Below, in pieces: positions 9,660 to 19,396 of a DNA stretch of 64,000 nt. Both the position numbers and the translations under genes were made by a program. The stretch comes from Bacteroidales bacterium (lineage in GTDB: Bacteria; Bacteroidota; Bacteroidia; Bacteroidales; Muribaculaceae). Below the pieces are notes generated by a model that saw only the letters and a list, made by a program, of their open reading frames with translations, was not told the DNA's origin and ran no database searches. The stretch covers positions 62,001 to 126,000 of the forward strand of contig SUXI01000007.1 of the NCBI GenBank assembly GCA_015060975.1, given 5' to 3'. Within the stretch, counting starts at the first letter, position 1, and every line of letters begins with the position of its first letter.

Positions 9660-11381
9660 ATGAAAAAAATAGTCATAGTTTGTGTTATCTTGACAATAGG
9701 CATATTTTTTGCAAATGCAAATGTGTATGACCATAATAGTATGTCGGCATCGCAATGCGAAGAATATGGTAAAAATTTATTTGAGAAGGGGCAATATGTG
9801 CAAGCATTACCTTTCATCAAAAAAGCTGCTGAAGCAGGGTATAAAGATGCTCATTATATGTATGCGTGGATGCATGAAAATGGTAAGGCAGTTTCAGTAA
9901 ATTATTCAATAGCAATGCGTGAGTACTTAAAAGCTAAAGAAAAAGGTTGTGCTAAGGCCTCAAATGCATTGGGTTTGATGTATGAAAATGAAAAAGGAGT
10001 TGCGAAAAATTTAAAACAAGCCGCTGATTTTTATAAACAAGCTGCTGATAGAGGTTATATTTATGGACTAAGAAATTTGGCCAATTGTTATGAATATGGC
10101 AAAGGGGTTGAAGTTAATTATTATAAGGCTGCGCAAAACTATTGGGATGCTAGAGATAATTCAACAGATACCGAATTTAGAGATGAGACATATAAATTTT
10201 GGCAACGTGCAAACTCTAAAAGAAAAGATATAGAATTAAAAAGCAAACAAAATAAAACTAAAGAAGGAAGTATAATTCCTCATATTCATCTCATAGTTTC
10301 TGACTTTAAAATTAGTAAGGATTATAAAGAAACGATTGATTTGCAGAGTTATGGACGTCAAATCAAATTAGCGGATATATATCATAAAAGTGATTATATG
10401 CTCATTCATTTTGACCCAGATTTTTCAGGTATTGAAGAGAAGATAAAATTCTATAATCGACATAATAGTTATTTACACATTATTGATTGGCGAAGCAGTA
10501 ATTATTTGGTTGAAAATATTGCTTGGAGTCAATATCATGAGGATAATGGTGATAATGATGATTACAATGAGGAATTTGGAGTAAGATGGGAAAGTTTTAA
10601 TGAAAACTGTGAAAGCGTTATTACCAAGTCCGACTTTGCTGTATTAGTTGATAGCGTAGGAAAAATAATTTGGAGAGGTAGTCTGATTGATAATGTTGAT
10701 GGTAAAGTGATTATCAATAAAGAATTGGAAAATAAGCTACAACCTAGATTTAATGCATTAAAAGCTGAAGTTATAAGTAAGTTTAATGTTTTGGATGTAA
10801 TGGATCGTCATCCGTTATGTATAACTCGTGAGAAGAATGGCTATTATGAAATGAGTTTTTATGATGAGCCACAATTTTTGCCAAAAGGATTCCTTAAGGA
10901 AGACTTTACTTCACAAGAGTTGTCGGCATTAAATGATTCAGCTTATGTGCAATTTAATCGCATTGGTAATTTTTATAGTGCATTGGCTCCGACATTAAAT
11001 AGTGGTCCGGTTGTACTTGGTACATTTAGCAAAGATGTGTTATTTAGTAGTACAAATAATACATTCTTGGTAAATAAGAAAACGTCAAAATATGATGATT
11101 TGTTTTTAGATTTATCTAAAAGATATAAAGAAAGTCCAATAATAAGAAATCGATTGTATTTTCTACGTTTGATACCAATGCAGGCTTATCAAGCTAAGGA
11201 GATAACTGGTCAGAATGAAGAGGAAGATTTGCGTAATGTGAGATTATATCCATCAGAACTTAATCTCAAAAAATTTATTGATAGTTATCCTAACAGTGAG
11301 CATATTGCGATAATTCAAGAAATGTATAATTTCCATATAACAGAAATAAAAGGTAAAGAATCTAATTTAAAGAAGAATTAA
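9660..11381 (+). CDS. Sel1-repeat protein with a large uncharacterised C-terminal region
   Basis: Signal peptide, then Sel1/TPR-like repeats (ALPFIKKAAEAGYKDAHYMYAWMHENG; ASNALGLMYENEKGVAKNLKQAADFYKQAADRG). Confidence 0.8.
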   Translation: MKKIVIVCVILTIGIFFANANVYDHNSMSASQCEEYGKNLFEKGQYVQALPFIKKAAEAGYKDAHYMYAWMHENGKAVSVNYSIAMREYLKAKEKGCAKASNALGLMYENEKGVAKNLKQAADFYKQAADRGYIYGLRNLANCYEYGKGVEVNYYKAAQNYWDARDNSTDTEFRDETYKFWQRANSKRKDIELKSKQNKTKEGSIIPHIHLIVSDFKISKDYKETIDLQSYGRQIKLADIYHKSDYMLIHFDPDFSGIEEKIKFYNRHNSYLHIIDWRSSNYLVENIAWSQYHEDNGDNDDYNEEFGVRWESFNENCESVITKSDFAVLVDSVGKIIWRGSLIDNVDGKVIINKELENKLQPRFNALKAEVISKFNVLDVMDRHPLCITREKNGYYEMSFYDEPQFLPKGFLKEDFTSQELSALNDSAYVQFNRIGNFYSALAPTLNSGPVVLGTFSKDVLFSSTNNTFLVNKKTSKYDDLFLDLSKRYKESPIIRNRLYFLRLIPMQAYQAKEITGQNEEEDLRNVRLYPSELNLKKFIDSYPNSEHIAIIQEMYNFHITEIKGKESNLKKN

Positions 11382-11409
11382 ATAAGTAATATATTTCCTT
11401 ATAAATATA

Positions 11410-11442
11410 AAAATAGTAGCAGTTTTCTGTTACTATTTTTTG
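11410..11442 (+). terminator. Intrinsic terminator after the Sel1 protein gene
   Basis: AAAATAGTAGC/GTTACTATTTTTT hairpin. Confidence 0.7.
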
Positions 11443-11504
11443 CATTATAGACTAATTAATACCTTAATGACTTGATAAGATATTTGGGATGAGTAACTAA
11501 TGCG

Positions 11505-12173
11505 TTAAAAGTCAATTGAGTTGAAGTGGGAACGCATATATTTCTTTGAATAGTATTGGAAGTGCCACCATTCACATCTATAAGTATCAAATCCGGCTCT
11601 TGTCATTACTTTTCGTAAGAGCTGACGATTATTATAGGCTTCTTGGCTTAGTCGCCCTTTCTTCAAATTTGTTAATTCATTATTGATATGCGATAAGGTG
11701 GAAAACTCGTCAAACCCGGCTCCCATGTCAAGTGGCTTACCATTATAGATAATGGTTACATCTATAGCACACCCATAGTTGTGATAACCTCCGCCTTTTG
11801 CAGGTTTTGCAACATACTTGCTGAATTTTGTCCCTTGCACTTTCTCGTACATCATTCGTTGAGCACTCAATGGTCGAGCCGCATCATATATCACGAGTGA
11901 GTATTCGGGGTTAATCTCTTTGAGATATTTTTGAGCCATTACAACCATTTTCGCAATTTCGGGGCGAAGGTATGCTTTGTGGAGGTCGCCATACATATTT
12001 ATTCCCATGAAATTGTCGGTAGATGAATATTTTAAATCTACTTGAATTGTAGAGTCAAGAGTTTGGACATTGACAAACCCCATTTTTGCAAACTCTTTGT
12101 CATAATCAACCGCAATTATGTTAAGTGAGCTGATTAGAAGTGAAAATATAAATAAAAAATGTTTCATGACCAT
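11505..12173 (-). CDS. D-alanyl-D-alanine dipeptidase (M15D, VanX-like)
   Basis: YDAARPLSAQ, GGYHNYGCAIDVT (HxxxxxxD zinc site), CEWWHFQY motif; signal peptide. Confidence 0.9.
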   Translation of the reverse strand: MVMKHFLFIFSLLISSLNIIAVDYDKEFAKMGFVNVQTLDSTIQVDLKYSSTDNFMGINMYGDLHKAYLRPEIAKMVVMAQKYLKEINPEYSLVIYDAARPLSAQRMMYEKVQGTKFSKYVAKPAKGGGYHNYGCAIDVTIIYNGKPLDMGAGFDEFSTLSHINNELTNLKKGRLSQEAYNNRQLLRKVMTRAGFDTYRCEWWHFQYYSKKYMRSHFNSIDF

Positions 12174-12290
12174 AATACATATAATATTTGTACAAAGGTA
12201 CTTCTTTTATTTATGTTCACAAAAAAAAGAAATGGTGATAGGTCATTTTCAGAGCTATCACCATAATTTCACATTAATAGTGTATTCTAA

Positions 12291-14867
12291 CTATAGGAGT
12301 ATTTTAGAAACTTTATTACCTTGTTTTTTGATGAAGATACCCTTTGAAGGATTTACAACTTTGATGCCTTGTAGATTGTAATATTCAATAGGAGCTTCTT
12401 CTTCGATTATTGTATCTTCAATACCGGTAGTAATCAGTGCGAATGTATATTGAGCAGCAAGTTGTCCGGGGACATATTGGTAAATGATTGCTTGGTTTGT
12501 GTCAACAACTTCGGCTGAGAAGCAGTTGGCGTTAGGAGCAACTGCGGCGGCGGCGAGTTGGGCATCGTGAGTTGCGACAACTTTATTGTTTGAGATGTCA
12601 ACAATCTGAAATCCATCGATATATGCGGTGCCAATAGGTTGCACATTATAGAGGGAGCCATTAAGAGTGAAGAATGTCCCGCCTTGAGTGGTATTGATGC
12701 CATTGTCGGGATATGCTACAAAGTTTGTACCATCATTGTGGTAGAAATGTTTGTTGCCACGAACTCTCACTGCAAAGTTGTCACCAAAGTTGTCTTCCAA
12801 AGGCATTGCAAATGATTGACCATCGGCAGTGATACCAACAGGAATTCCTCGTTGAGCTTTTTGTTCTCCATATTGGATATATATCTTAGCAACCGATGTC
12901 GCATCTTTCGGGAACATAAAAACAATACCGCCTTCGCCGTTTAAGATGTTTCCAACGATTTTGCCGAGGTATTGCATTTGACCGGCACTAACGCCATCAG
13001 GCATTGTAAGAGTGAGGTCTTGGAATTCAGTACCACCGGCAGGAAGCACTTTAAACATAGTGTTATTAAACATGTCGTTGGAGATTATGATATTACCGGC
13101 ATCATCGCTTGTGATTGCTGTACCACCTGCTGAAGTGATACCGGTATTTGTCAACCCGTTTACGTCCCAATAATATAATATAGAGTCGGCATGGTTGTTT
13201 ATGTATATTTTACCACCGAATCCTGTAGCCCAACGGGTGTTGGCGTTTGCGGTAAGATGACCTGTAGTGTGTGCCCAGTCTTGAGTGAGTGTGTATCCGG
13301 TAACAATTTCCGGTTCTTCTGGAGTTGGTTCTTCTGGAGTTTCAGTGTTTGAACCGATGAGGCTGACAGTTACAGAATCTGTAGCCTTAGATGTGATTGT
13401 TATATTGGCAGTGTGAGTGCCCACTGCGGTGGGTTTGTATGTAACGGTGATTGTTGCAGAAGCGGCACTTTGGCTGATTGAAGTTGACGAGATACTGAAT
13501 TGGTTAGCGTTTGTGCCGGAGAGAGAGAGTGAAATATCTCCACGCAAATTTACACCTGTTACTGTAAAAGTTTTAGTTACAGGAGTATTGTCGATGGTGC
13601 TTAGTGATAATGCGGCGGAACTTGTAGTGAGTGATACTGAAGGTAGTTTAACTACAAATAAACCGTCGGCAACGGCACGAATGCCTCCGCCTGAATTGTT
13701 TGTATTGGCATCGTTTACAAGACCATTACCGGTAATCCAAAATTGAGAAGAACCGCCGCCATCGAAGTTCATAGCATCGCTACAGCCTAAGTTTTTCATA
13801 ATGTCACCGAGAACCTTACCATTACAACCTGTGCTCCAACCAGAGCTACGACCATCGACAACACACATGATAAGTTTTGTTTTGTCGGCATTGTAACCAA
13901 CAGCAGTGCGAGGTTGATTGCTTGAAATAGCACCGAGGTCGTTGGCATAAGAACTAATGCGAGTGCCGCCATCAAGAATCATCAATGAGCCACCGAGTGC
14001 TTGTGAGGCTACCGGAGTAGTGATATTGCCAGCGTTATCTTTGATGTTGGCGTTCATATATACTGTAATTTCAGTGCCAACAGTAAGGCCTTTCACGTAT
14101 GCGCCGTTTTGAGTACCTTTACCAAACATTACAATCCCGTTTGATGGAATAGTTACGTCTCCGTTTGATGGAGTACTTGCCACTTTGTATTTCAAATATT
14201 TGCCGGGAGTGAGTTTTGAACCGTTAACAGGAGTGAGTTGCACTGCATATCCACCCATACCAGATGTTCCCGATGTGGAACTATTGCTTTCGGGAGTATA
14301 AAAAATGATTTGTTCGCCAACTCCGGCATTTGATGCGGCTGTTGAAGTGGTATTGATAGCAGCAAAGTCAGTCCAGCCTTCAACTCCATTTACTGCGCTA
14401 CACCAACAAGTAATTTTGTTAAGATAGCCTGTTGTTGGAGTATTATTGTCATCAAATGTGATAGCATAATATCCATCTCCACTAAATCCTTTGCGGGCTT
14501 CGCTGCCTACAACTGTTAGCCCCCCTGGAGTGTTGTCGCTGAAGAATCCTCCGTTTGTACCAACGATAGGGGTTGCATCGGTAATGCGGGCTGCCATTGT
14601 ACCTACTGTAGCTGTGTTGGTGAGTTTGCTACCTCCGGGCACTGTGCGTACAGCAATGTCCTCATTCGTTAAATCGGTGATTGTGTAGAAAATTCGCATA
14701 TTATGCGAACTGGTGTAAACGTGAGCTGTTGAGTATGTAACTCCCGTAGTCAACGTTTTTGTTGATGTGACGTCAACGGTGTAGTTTGTGCCGTTTAACG
14801 TCCAAGTCGCAGCCATTGCGCTAAATTGCATAGCAATAGCCATCAAACCTAAGTAAATCTTTTTCAT
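12291..14867 (-). CDS. Secreted phosphodiester glycosidase (NAGPA-type) family protein with Ig-like segment and C-terminal sorting tail
   Basis: TPIVGTNGGFF, NQPRTAVGYN, LGCSDAMNFDGGGSSQFW motifs; C-terminus YYNLQGIKVVNPSKGIFIKKQGNKVSKILL. Confidence 0.82.
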   Translation of the reverse strand: MKKIYLGLMAIAMQFSAMAATWTLNGTNYTVDVTSTKTLTTGVTYSTAHVYTSSHNMRIFYTITDLTNEDIAVRTVPGGSKLTNTATVGTMAARITDATPIVGTNGGFFSDNTPGGLTVVGSEARKGFSGDGYYAITFDDNNTPTTGYLNKITCWCSAVNGVEGWTDFAAINTTSTAASNAGVGEQIIFYTPESNSSTSGTSGMGGYAVQLTPVNGSKLTPGKYLKYKVASTPSNGDVTIPSNGIVMFGKGTQNGAYVKGLTVGTEITVYMNANIKDNAGNITTPVASQALGGSLMILDGGTRISSYANDLGAISSNQPRTAVGYNADKTKLIMCVVDGRSSGWSTGCNGKVLGDIMKNLGCSDAMNFDGGGSSQFWITGNGLVNDANTNNSGGGIRAVADGLFVVKLPSVSLTTSSAALSLSTIDNTPVTKTFTVTGVNLRGDISLSLSGTNANQFSISSTSISQSAASATITVTYKPTAVGTHTANITITSKATDSVTVSLIGSNTETPEEPTPEEPEIVTGYTLTQDWAHTTGHLTANANTRWATGFGGKIYINNHADSILYYWDVNGLTNTGITSAGGTAITSDDAGNIIISNDMFNNTMFKVLPAGGTEFQDLTLTMPDGVSAGQMQYLGKIVGNILNGEGGIVFMFPKDATSVAKIYIQYGEQKAQRGIPVGITADGQSFAMPLEDNFGDNFAVRVRGNKHFYHNDGTNFVAYPDNGINTTQGGTFFTLNGSLYNVQPIGTAYIDGFQIVDISNNKVVATHDAQLAAAAVAPNANCFSAEVVDTNQAIIYQYVPGQLAAQYTFALITTGIEDTIIEEEAPIEYYNLQGIKVVNPSKGIFIKKQGNKVSKILL

Positions 14868-15008
14868 TAATTTAATTTTTGGTTATATGAAATTTTAAAA
14901 GTGCAAAGGTAGTATTTTTTCTTTAGTTGTACTAATATAGTGAGGTATAATGGATGAATTTACGCCAAGGAAACATTTATAGATTATTATTTCGAGTCGT
15001 TTTAATTA

Positions 15009-15046
15009 GCAAAAAATAGAAGTTGTTTTCCAACTTCTATTTTTGC
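15009..15046 (-). terminator. Terminator-like hairpin downstream of the DUF3127 gene
   Basis: GCAAAAAATAGAAGTTG-ttttc-CAACTTCTATTTTTGC, near-perfect stem. Confidence 0.8.
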
Positions 15047-15064
15047 TATGTAATATGTTTAAGT

Positions 15065-15445
15065 TTAGAACGGAAGATCGTCATTTTGGTCACCGCCTCC
15101 CAAATCAATTGGAGCTTCAGTCATGGTTGGTGGTGCAAATGGCACATCAGTTGGTGTTGGCATTCCTACAGTTGTTGCATCAACTTTATCGGCTTTCCAT
15201 CCACGAATACTTGTAAACCACCGTCCATTGTATTCTCTACTTTCAATGTCAAAACTGAGCTTTATTGTGTCACCTACCGATAAAGGATATTGGTCGGCGC
15301 GTTCTCCAAAAAAATCGAAATGAACTTTTCGGGGATATGTTTCTTGTGTTTCAAGTACATATTCTCTTTTTTTCCATGCGTTGCCAGCTTTAGATGTTCC
15401 CGACATTTCGGGAAGGGCAACAATAATCTTACCAGTAATTTCCAT
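15065..15445 (-). CDS. DUF3127 domain-containing protein with SSB-like acidic C-terminal tip
   Basis: MEITGKIIVALPEMSGTSKAGNAWKKREYVLET...; C-terminus GGGDQNDDLPF. Confidence 0.82.
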   Translation of the reverse strand: MEITGKIIVALPEMSGTSKAGNAWKKREYVLETQETYPRKVHFDFFGERADQYPLSVGDTIKLSFDIESREYNGRWFTSIRGWKADKVDATTVGMPTPTDVPFAPPTMTEAPIDLGGGDQNDDLPF

Positions 15446-15502
15446 TTATGTTTATATTATTTATTTTACAAAATTAGATATTCATTTTTAATGAGTAAAC
15501 TT

Positions 15503-17200
15503 TTAACGAATAAACTTATTAACACTCTTATTCCCATTTTTATTAATTGTGCGTACGATATATACGCCCATAGGAAAGTTTTCGCAATCTATTGTTGCGC
15601 TTGGTCCTGAAATTTTTGTTTGTATTAATTTGTATCCAGAGATTGTGTATATTTCTACAAAATCAATTTCATTTGATCCGGAAATATGAATAGAGCCATT
15701 TGCATAGTAAAATATATTATCATGAGTATTAATATCATCTACATTAGCTATTGAAGAATAAGCGGGAGAACTTTCGTAATAGTTTTTATCAAATGTGGTT
15801 ACTGCGAATCTCAAATTGGGATTTGTTGATGGATAAGAAAATGTTGTTTCTTTTACTATGTGACCTATAACATTTTGTGGATTATCTAAATCTACCGATG
15901 AGCCATCACTTAGATATACCGAATAATATTTTATTGGAGTTTCATTGATATCAAGTTCTGGAGTTTCCCAAGTGATGGTATATTCACCGTTGTAATATTC
16001 ATGTATTACATTTATAGGAGCATTAGGTTGGGTTATTCCATTATAATCCATAGGCACGATATGAGCCGGATATTTGAAATAATTATCTTTAAGCGCTTCA
16101 TATAAAGCGGCTATTTTGGGCTCAGACTCATCTATTACATGATCTGTGCGAAAAAAACACACACCCGAAGTCCCATTTTTAGCGCGTATTTTTTCTATTT
16201 GGTCAGTAACTACTGTCGTTTCCCAGTTATTTGAGTCAATCATTTTATAAGGAGCAAGACCAATTATGAGTTGACGACCTGCACAATTTGTCACCCAAGT
16301 TGACATATTTGGAGAGAACCCATAACTTTCATTCCAATACATTTGAGGAATTAGTAAGTCATGGTTTCCCGATTGCATCCATTGACAAGCATCTTGATAT
16401 ACACTTCCGTATGCAGTCATATTGCCATATCCTGATACGTTTTTGTATGTTCCAATAGGAGCGGCGCCAACTTTTATGTCGGGATTTATATCTTTTGCCA
16501 TTTCATAAAATTCAGCGATAAATGTATTGATATTTTGACGGCGCCAATCATCTTTTGGCAAGCCTTCAGGGTTGTATGTTGCATACGAATCGGCATCATC
16601 AAAATCAGAACCCGGATATCGTGTATAGTCGAAGTTGACTCCGTCATAATCGTAGTTGGTAATCAGTTCTCTATATACATTAAGAAGATATTCTCGAGTT
16701 TCAGGCAAACCAGGATCAAGATAATACGCTCCATTATAATTTACACATAATTCGGGATGTGATTTATATGGATGTTTAACGGCGTTATTTTTATATCTGT
16801 TAGCTTCGCTACTTGTCCCAATGCGATAAGGTACAATCCATGCATGGCACTCAAGATTTCGTTTGTGACATTCGTCAATAACAAATTCACTCACATCATA
16901 ACTCATTCCCTTTGCTCCATTACCGGTTACAGAGCTCATTGCCGGTTGCATTGTTGATTCCCACAATACATCACCTTTTACTTGGGCTTGAAAAATAATA
17001 GTGTTGAAATTTGCTGCTACAAGTTTATCTAAAATTTCACAAAGGTTTTCTTTTTGTGTTTCTACATCATATTTACTTTTAGGCCAATCCAAACCGCTAT
17101 TGGTTGTTAACCACACCGCTCTCACTTCATGTTTAGGTTGAGCTATGGCGGTAATACAGTAGATTAAAGCAATAATAAAGAATATTTTTCTCATAAGCAA
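15503..17200 (-). CDS. Family 10 glycosyl hydrolase-like (GHL10/DUF187) secreted protein with C-terminal sorting tail; likely start is ATG at 17194
   Basis: EVRAVWLTTNSGLDWP, FNTIIFQAQVKGDVLWES, YDGVNFDYTRYPG, LIPQMYWN; C-terminus EIYTISGYKLI...MGVYIVRT. Confidence 0.87.
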   Translation of the reverse strand: MLMRKIFFIIALIYCITAIAQPKHEVRAVWLTTNSGLDWPKSKYDVETQKENLCEILDKLVAANFNTIIFQAQVKGDVLWESTMQPAMSSVTGNGAKGMSYDVSEFVIDECHKRNLECHAWIVPYRIGTSSEANRYKNNAVKHPYKSHPELCVNYNGAYYLDPGLPETREYLLNVYRELITNYDYDGVNFDYTRYPGSDFDDADSYATYNPEGLPKDDWRRQNINTFIAEFYEMAKDINPDIKVGAAPIGTYKNVSGYGNMTAYGSVYQDACQWMQSGNHDLLIPQMYWNESYGFSPNMSTWVTNCAGRQLIIGLAPYKMIDSNNWETTVVTDQIEKIRAKNGTSGVCFFRTDHVIDESEPKIAALYEALKDNYFKYPAHIVPMDYNGITQPNAPINVIHEYYNGEYTITWETPELDINETPIKYYSVYLSDGSSVDLDNPQNVIGHIVKETTFSYPSTNPNLRFAVTTFDKNYYESSPAYSSIANVDDINTHDNIFYYANGSIHISGSNEIDFVEIYTISGYKLIQTKISGPSATIDCENFPMGVYIVRTINKNGNKSVNKFIR

Positions 17201-17387
17201 TTCATTCTAATTTAATTGCAACAAAATTAATCAATAATAAGAATATACACAAATTTTACTCTGTTAATAGTATAAATTAAATATCATCACTTTAATCAGT
17301 GATATTAAAATATATGGAAAATCGTGAAGTTGAAATTATGATAAAATTTACTAACTTTGACACAAAATAAAAATATAAATACATATT

Positions 17388-17828
17388 ATGGCAAAAGAGA
17401 ATGATTGGTGGACATCTCCAACGGAAAGTGAAAGCGGAAAATTAATTATGGTTACCGGTCGCAGAGATGTGGATAAATTTATGAAGAATCCTCGATTTAA
17501 TATCCGAGTTGAAGTATCATGGAAATATGATGGCGATTCTTCGGGTATGCCCGATTTTAATACATCGTCACTAATGGAGAAAGCACAAGAAGCCATTGAA
17601 AAAGAGTTTGAAAAAGACCCGGTAGCAGTGCTTACAGGCATATATACAGGTGACAATGAGCGTAATTGGGTGTTTTATACATTAAGCACGCATATATTTG
17701 GACGAAAAATTAATAATGCGCTTGCTCCTTTTGAATTGCTTCCTATAACAATTTATTGTGAAAATGATCCCGATTGGAATGAATATAAAGAAATGAAAGA
17801 ACTTTCAGAGATTGAAGCAGGGGATTAA
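17388..17828 (+). CDS. DUF695-like protein
   Basis: Domain-like sequence FNIRVEVSWKYDGDSSGMPD...TGIYTGDNERNWVFYT; TAACTTTG box ~35 nt upstream. Confidence 0.6.
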   Translation: MAKENDWWTSPTESESGKLIMVTGRRDVDKFMKNPRFNIRVEVSWKYDGDSSGMPDFNTSSLMEKAQEAIEKEFEKDPVAVLTGIYTGDNERNWVFYTLSTHIFGRKINNALAPFELLPITIYCENDPDWNEYKEMKELSEIEAGD

Positions 17829-17830
17829 TA

Positions 17831-19396
17831 TTAAGTTGTTATTAAATAATTAAATACAGCATCGGCGCAACGTTCGCCGTCGATGGCTGCCGATACGATA
17901 CCTCCTGCATATCCGGCACCTTCGCCACATGGGAATAAACCACGGATTTCAATGTGCATTAATGCATATTTATCTCGGGGAATTCTAATTGGGGCAGATG
18001 TGCGAGTTTCATCACCAATAAGAATAGCCTCATTGGTTAAGAATCCTTTTGATTTACGACCAAATTCTTTAAACCCTTTTTGTAATCGGGTTGATATGTG
18101 TTTTGGCAGTAATATGTCGATGCGTGCACAATGAATACCGGGAGCGTATGAAGTAGATGGCAAATCTTTTGATTCATATCCTTCAACAAAATCAATCATG
18201 CGTTGTGCGGGCGCATTTTGTGTGCCATCGCCCGATTCATAAAATTTTAGCTCTATATCTTCTTGAAATTTCAACATCTTCAGATTTCCGTATTTTTCAT
18301 ATTTAGGCAAATCTTCGGGAAGAACTTCCACTACCATGCCCGAATTAGCCCATTTTGTGCCGCGATTAGATGGTGACATACCGTTGACTACCATTTGCCC
18401 GGGTGCACTTGCTGCCGGAATGATAAAACCTCCGGGACACATGCAGAATGAATATACGGCACGACCGTCAACACGTGTTAGCATCGAATATTCGGCAGCG
18501 GGCAGATATTTGCCACGTCCGTTTTTGCTATGATATTGAATGCAATCGATGAGGTGTTGAGGGTGTTCCAATCTCACTCCAATGGCAATACCTTTTGGCT
18601 CGATTTTTACTTTTTTATCTTCAAGCATGTAATAAATGTCTCTTGCCGAATGTCCGGTAGCCAAAATCACCGGACCATGATAAATTTCGTTATTGGCACA
18701 TTTAACTCCTATTGATTCACCATTTGCTATTAAGAGTTCTGTTACTCGGGTTGAAAAATGAACCTCGCCACCACATTCAATAATGGTATTGCGCATCGCT
18801 TTTATCACAGTTGGTAATTTGTCGGTTCCTATATGTGGATGTGCGTCGATTAAAATATCTTGAGATGCTCCGTGTTGATGGAACACAGTAAGGATTTTTT
18901 CAACTGAACCGCGTTTTTTACTTCGTGTATATAGTTTGCCATCGGAATATGCGCCTGCACCTCCTTCGCCAAAACAATAATTGGAATCGGGGTCAACTAT
19001 ATTTTCACGAGCGATGCGGGCCATATCACGGCGACGTGAGTCAACATCTTTTCCTCGTTCAAGGATTATAGGGCAAAGACCTAATTCGATTAATCGCAAT
19101 GCGGCAAATAAACCGGCGGGTCCTGCGCCCACTACTATCACATGTTTTTTCCCTGCCACATTTTGATATTTAACAGGGGTTATTAATGAATCGGTTTCAG
19201 GACGTTCATTTATATAAACTTTAACTGAAAGGTTTATCATTACATTACGTTGACGGGCATCAATCGACCTTTTCACAATTTGCACTTTTGTTATTGAGTT
19301 TGCATCAATGTGTAATTGGGTTGAAACATAACCTAATAATCGAAGTTCCTCGTATGCTATTTCAGGAATAACCCTCAGTTGAAGTTCTTGAATCAT
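17831..19396 (-). CDS. NAD(P)/FAD-dependent oxidoreductase
   Basis: GAGPAGLFAALRL dinucleotide-binding motif, GEGGAGAYSDGKL, GHSARDIY, PCGEGAGYAGGI. Confidence 0.88.
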   Translation of the reverse strand: MIQELQLRVIPEIAYEELRLLGYVSTQLHIDANSITKVQIVKRSIDARQRNVMINLSVKVYINERPETDSLITPVKYQNVAGKKHVIVVGAGPAGLFAALRLIELGLCPIILERGKDVDSRRRDMARIARENIVDPDSNYCFGEGGAGAYSDGKLYTRSKKRGSVEKILTVFHQHGASQDILIDAHPHIGTDKLPTVIKAMRNTIIECGGEVHFSTRVTELLIANGESIGVKCANNEIYHGPVILATGHSARDIYYMLEDKKVKIEPKGIAIGVRLEHPQHLIDCIQYHSKNGRGKYLPAAEYSMLTRVDGRAVYSFCMCPGGFIIPAASAPGQMVVNGMSPSNRGTKWANSGMVVEVLPEDLPKYEKYGNLKMLKFQEDIELKFYESGDGTQNAPAQRMIDFVEGYESKDLPSTSYAPGIHCARIDILLPKHISTRLQKGFKEFGRKSKGFLTNEAILIGDETRTSAPIRIPRDKYALMHIEIRGLFPCGEGAGYAGGIVSAAIDGERCADAVFNYLITT

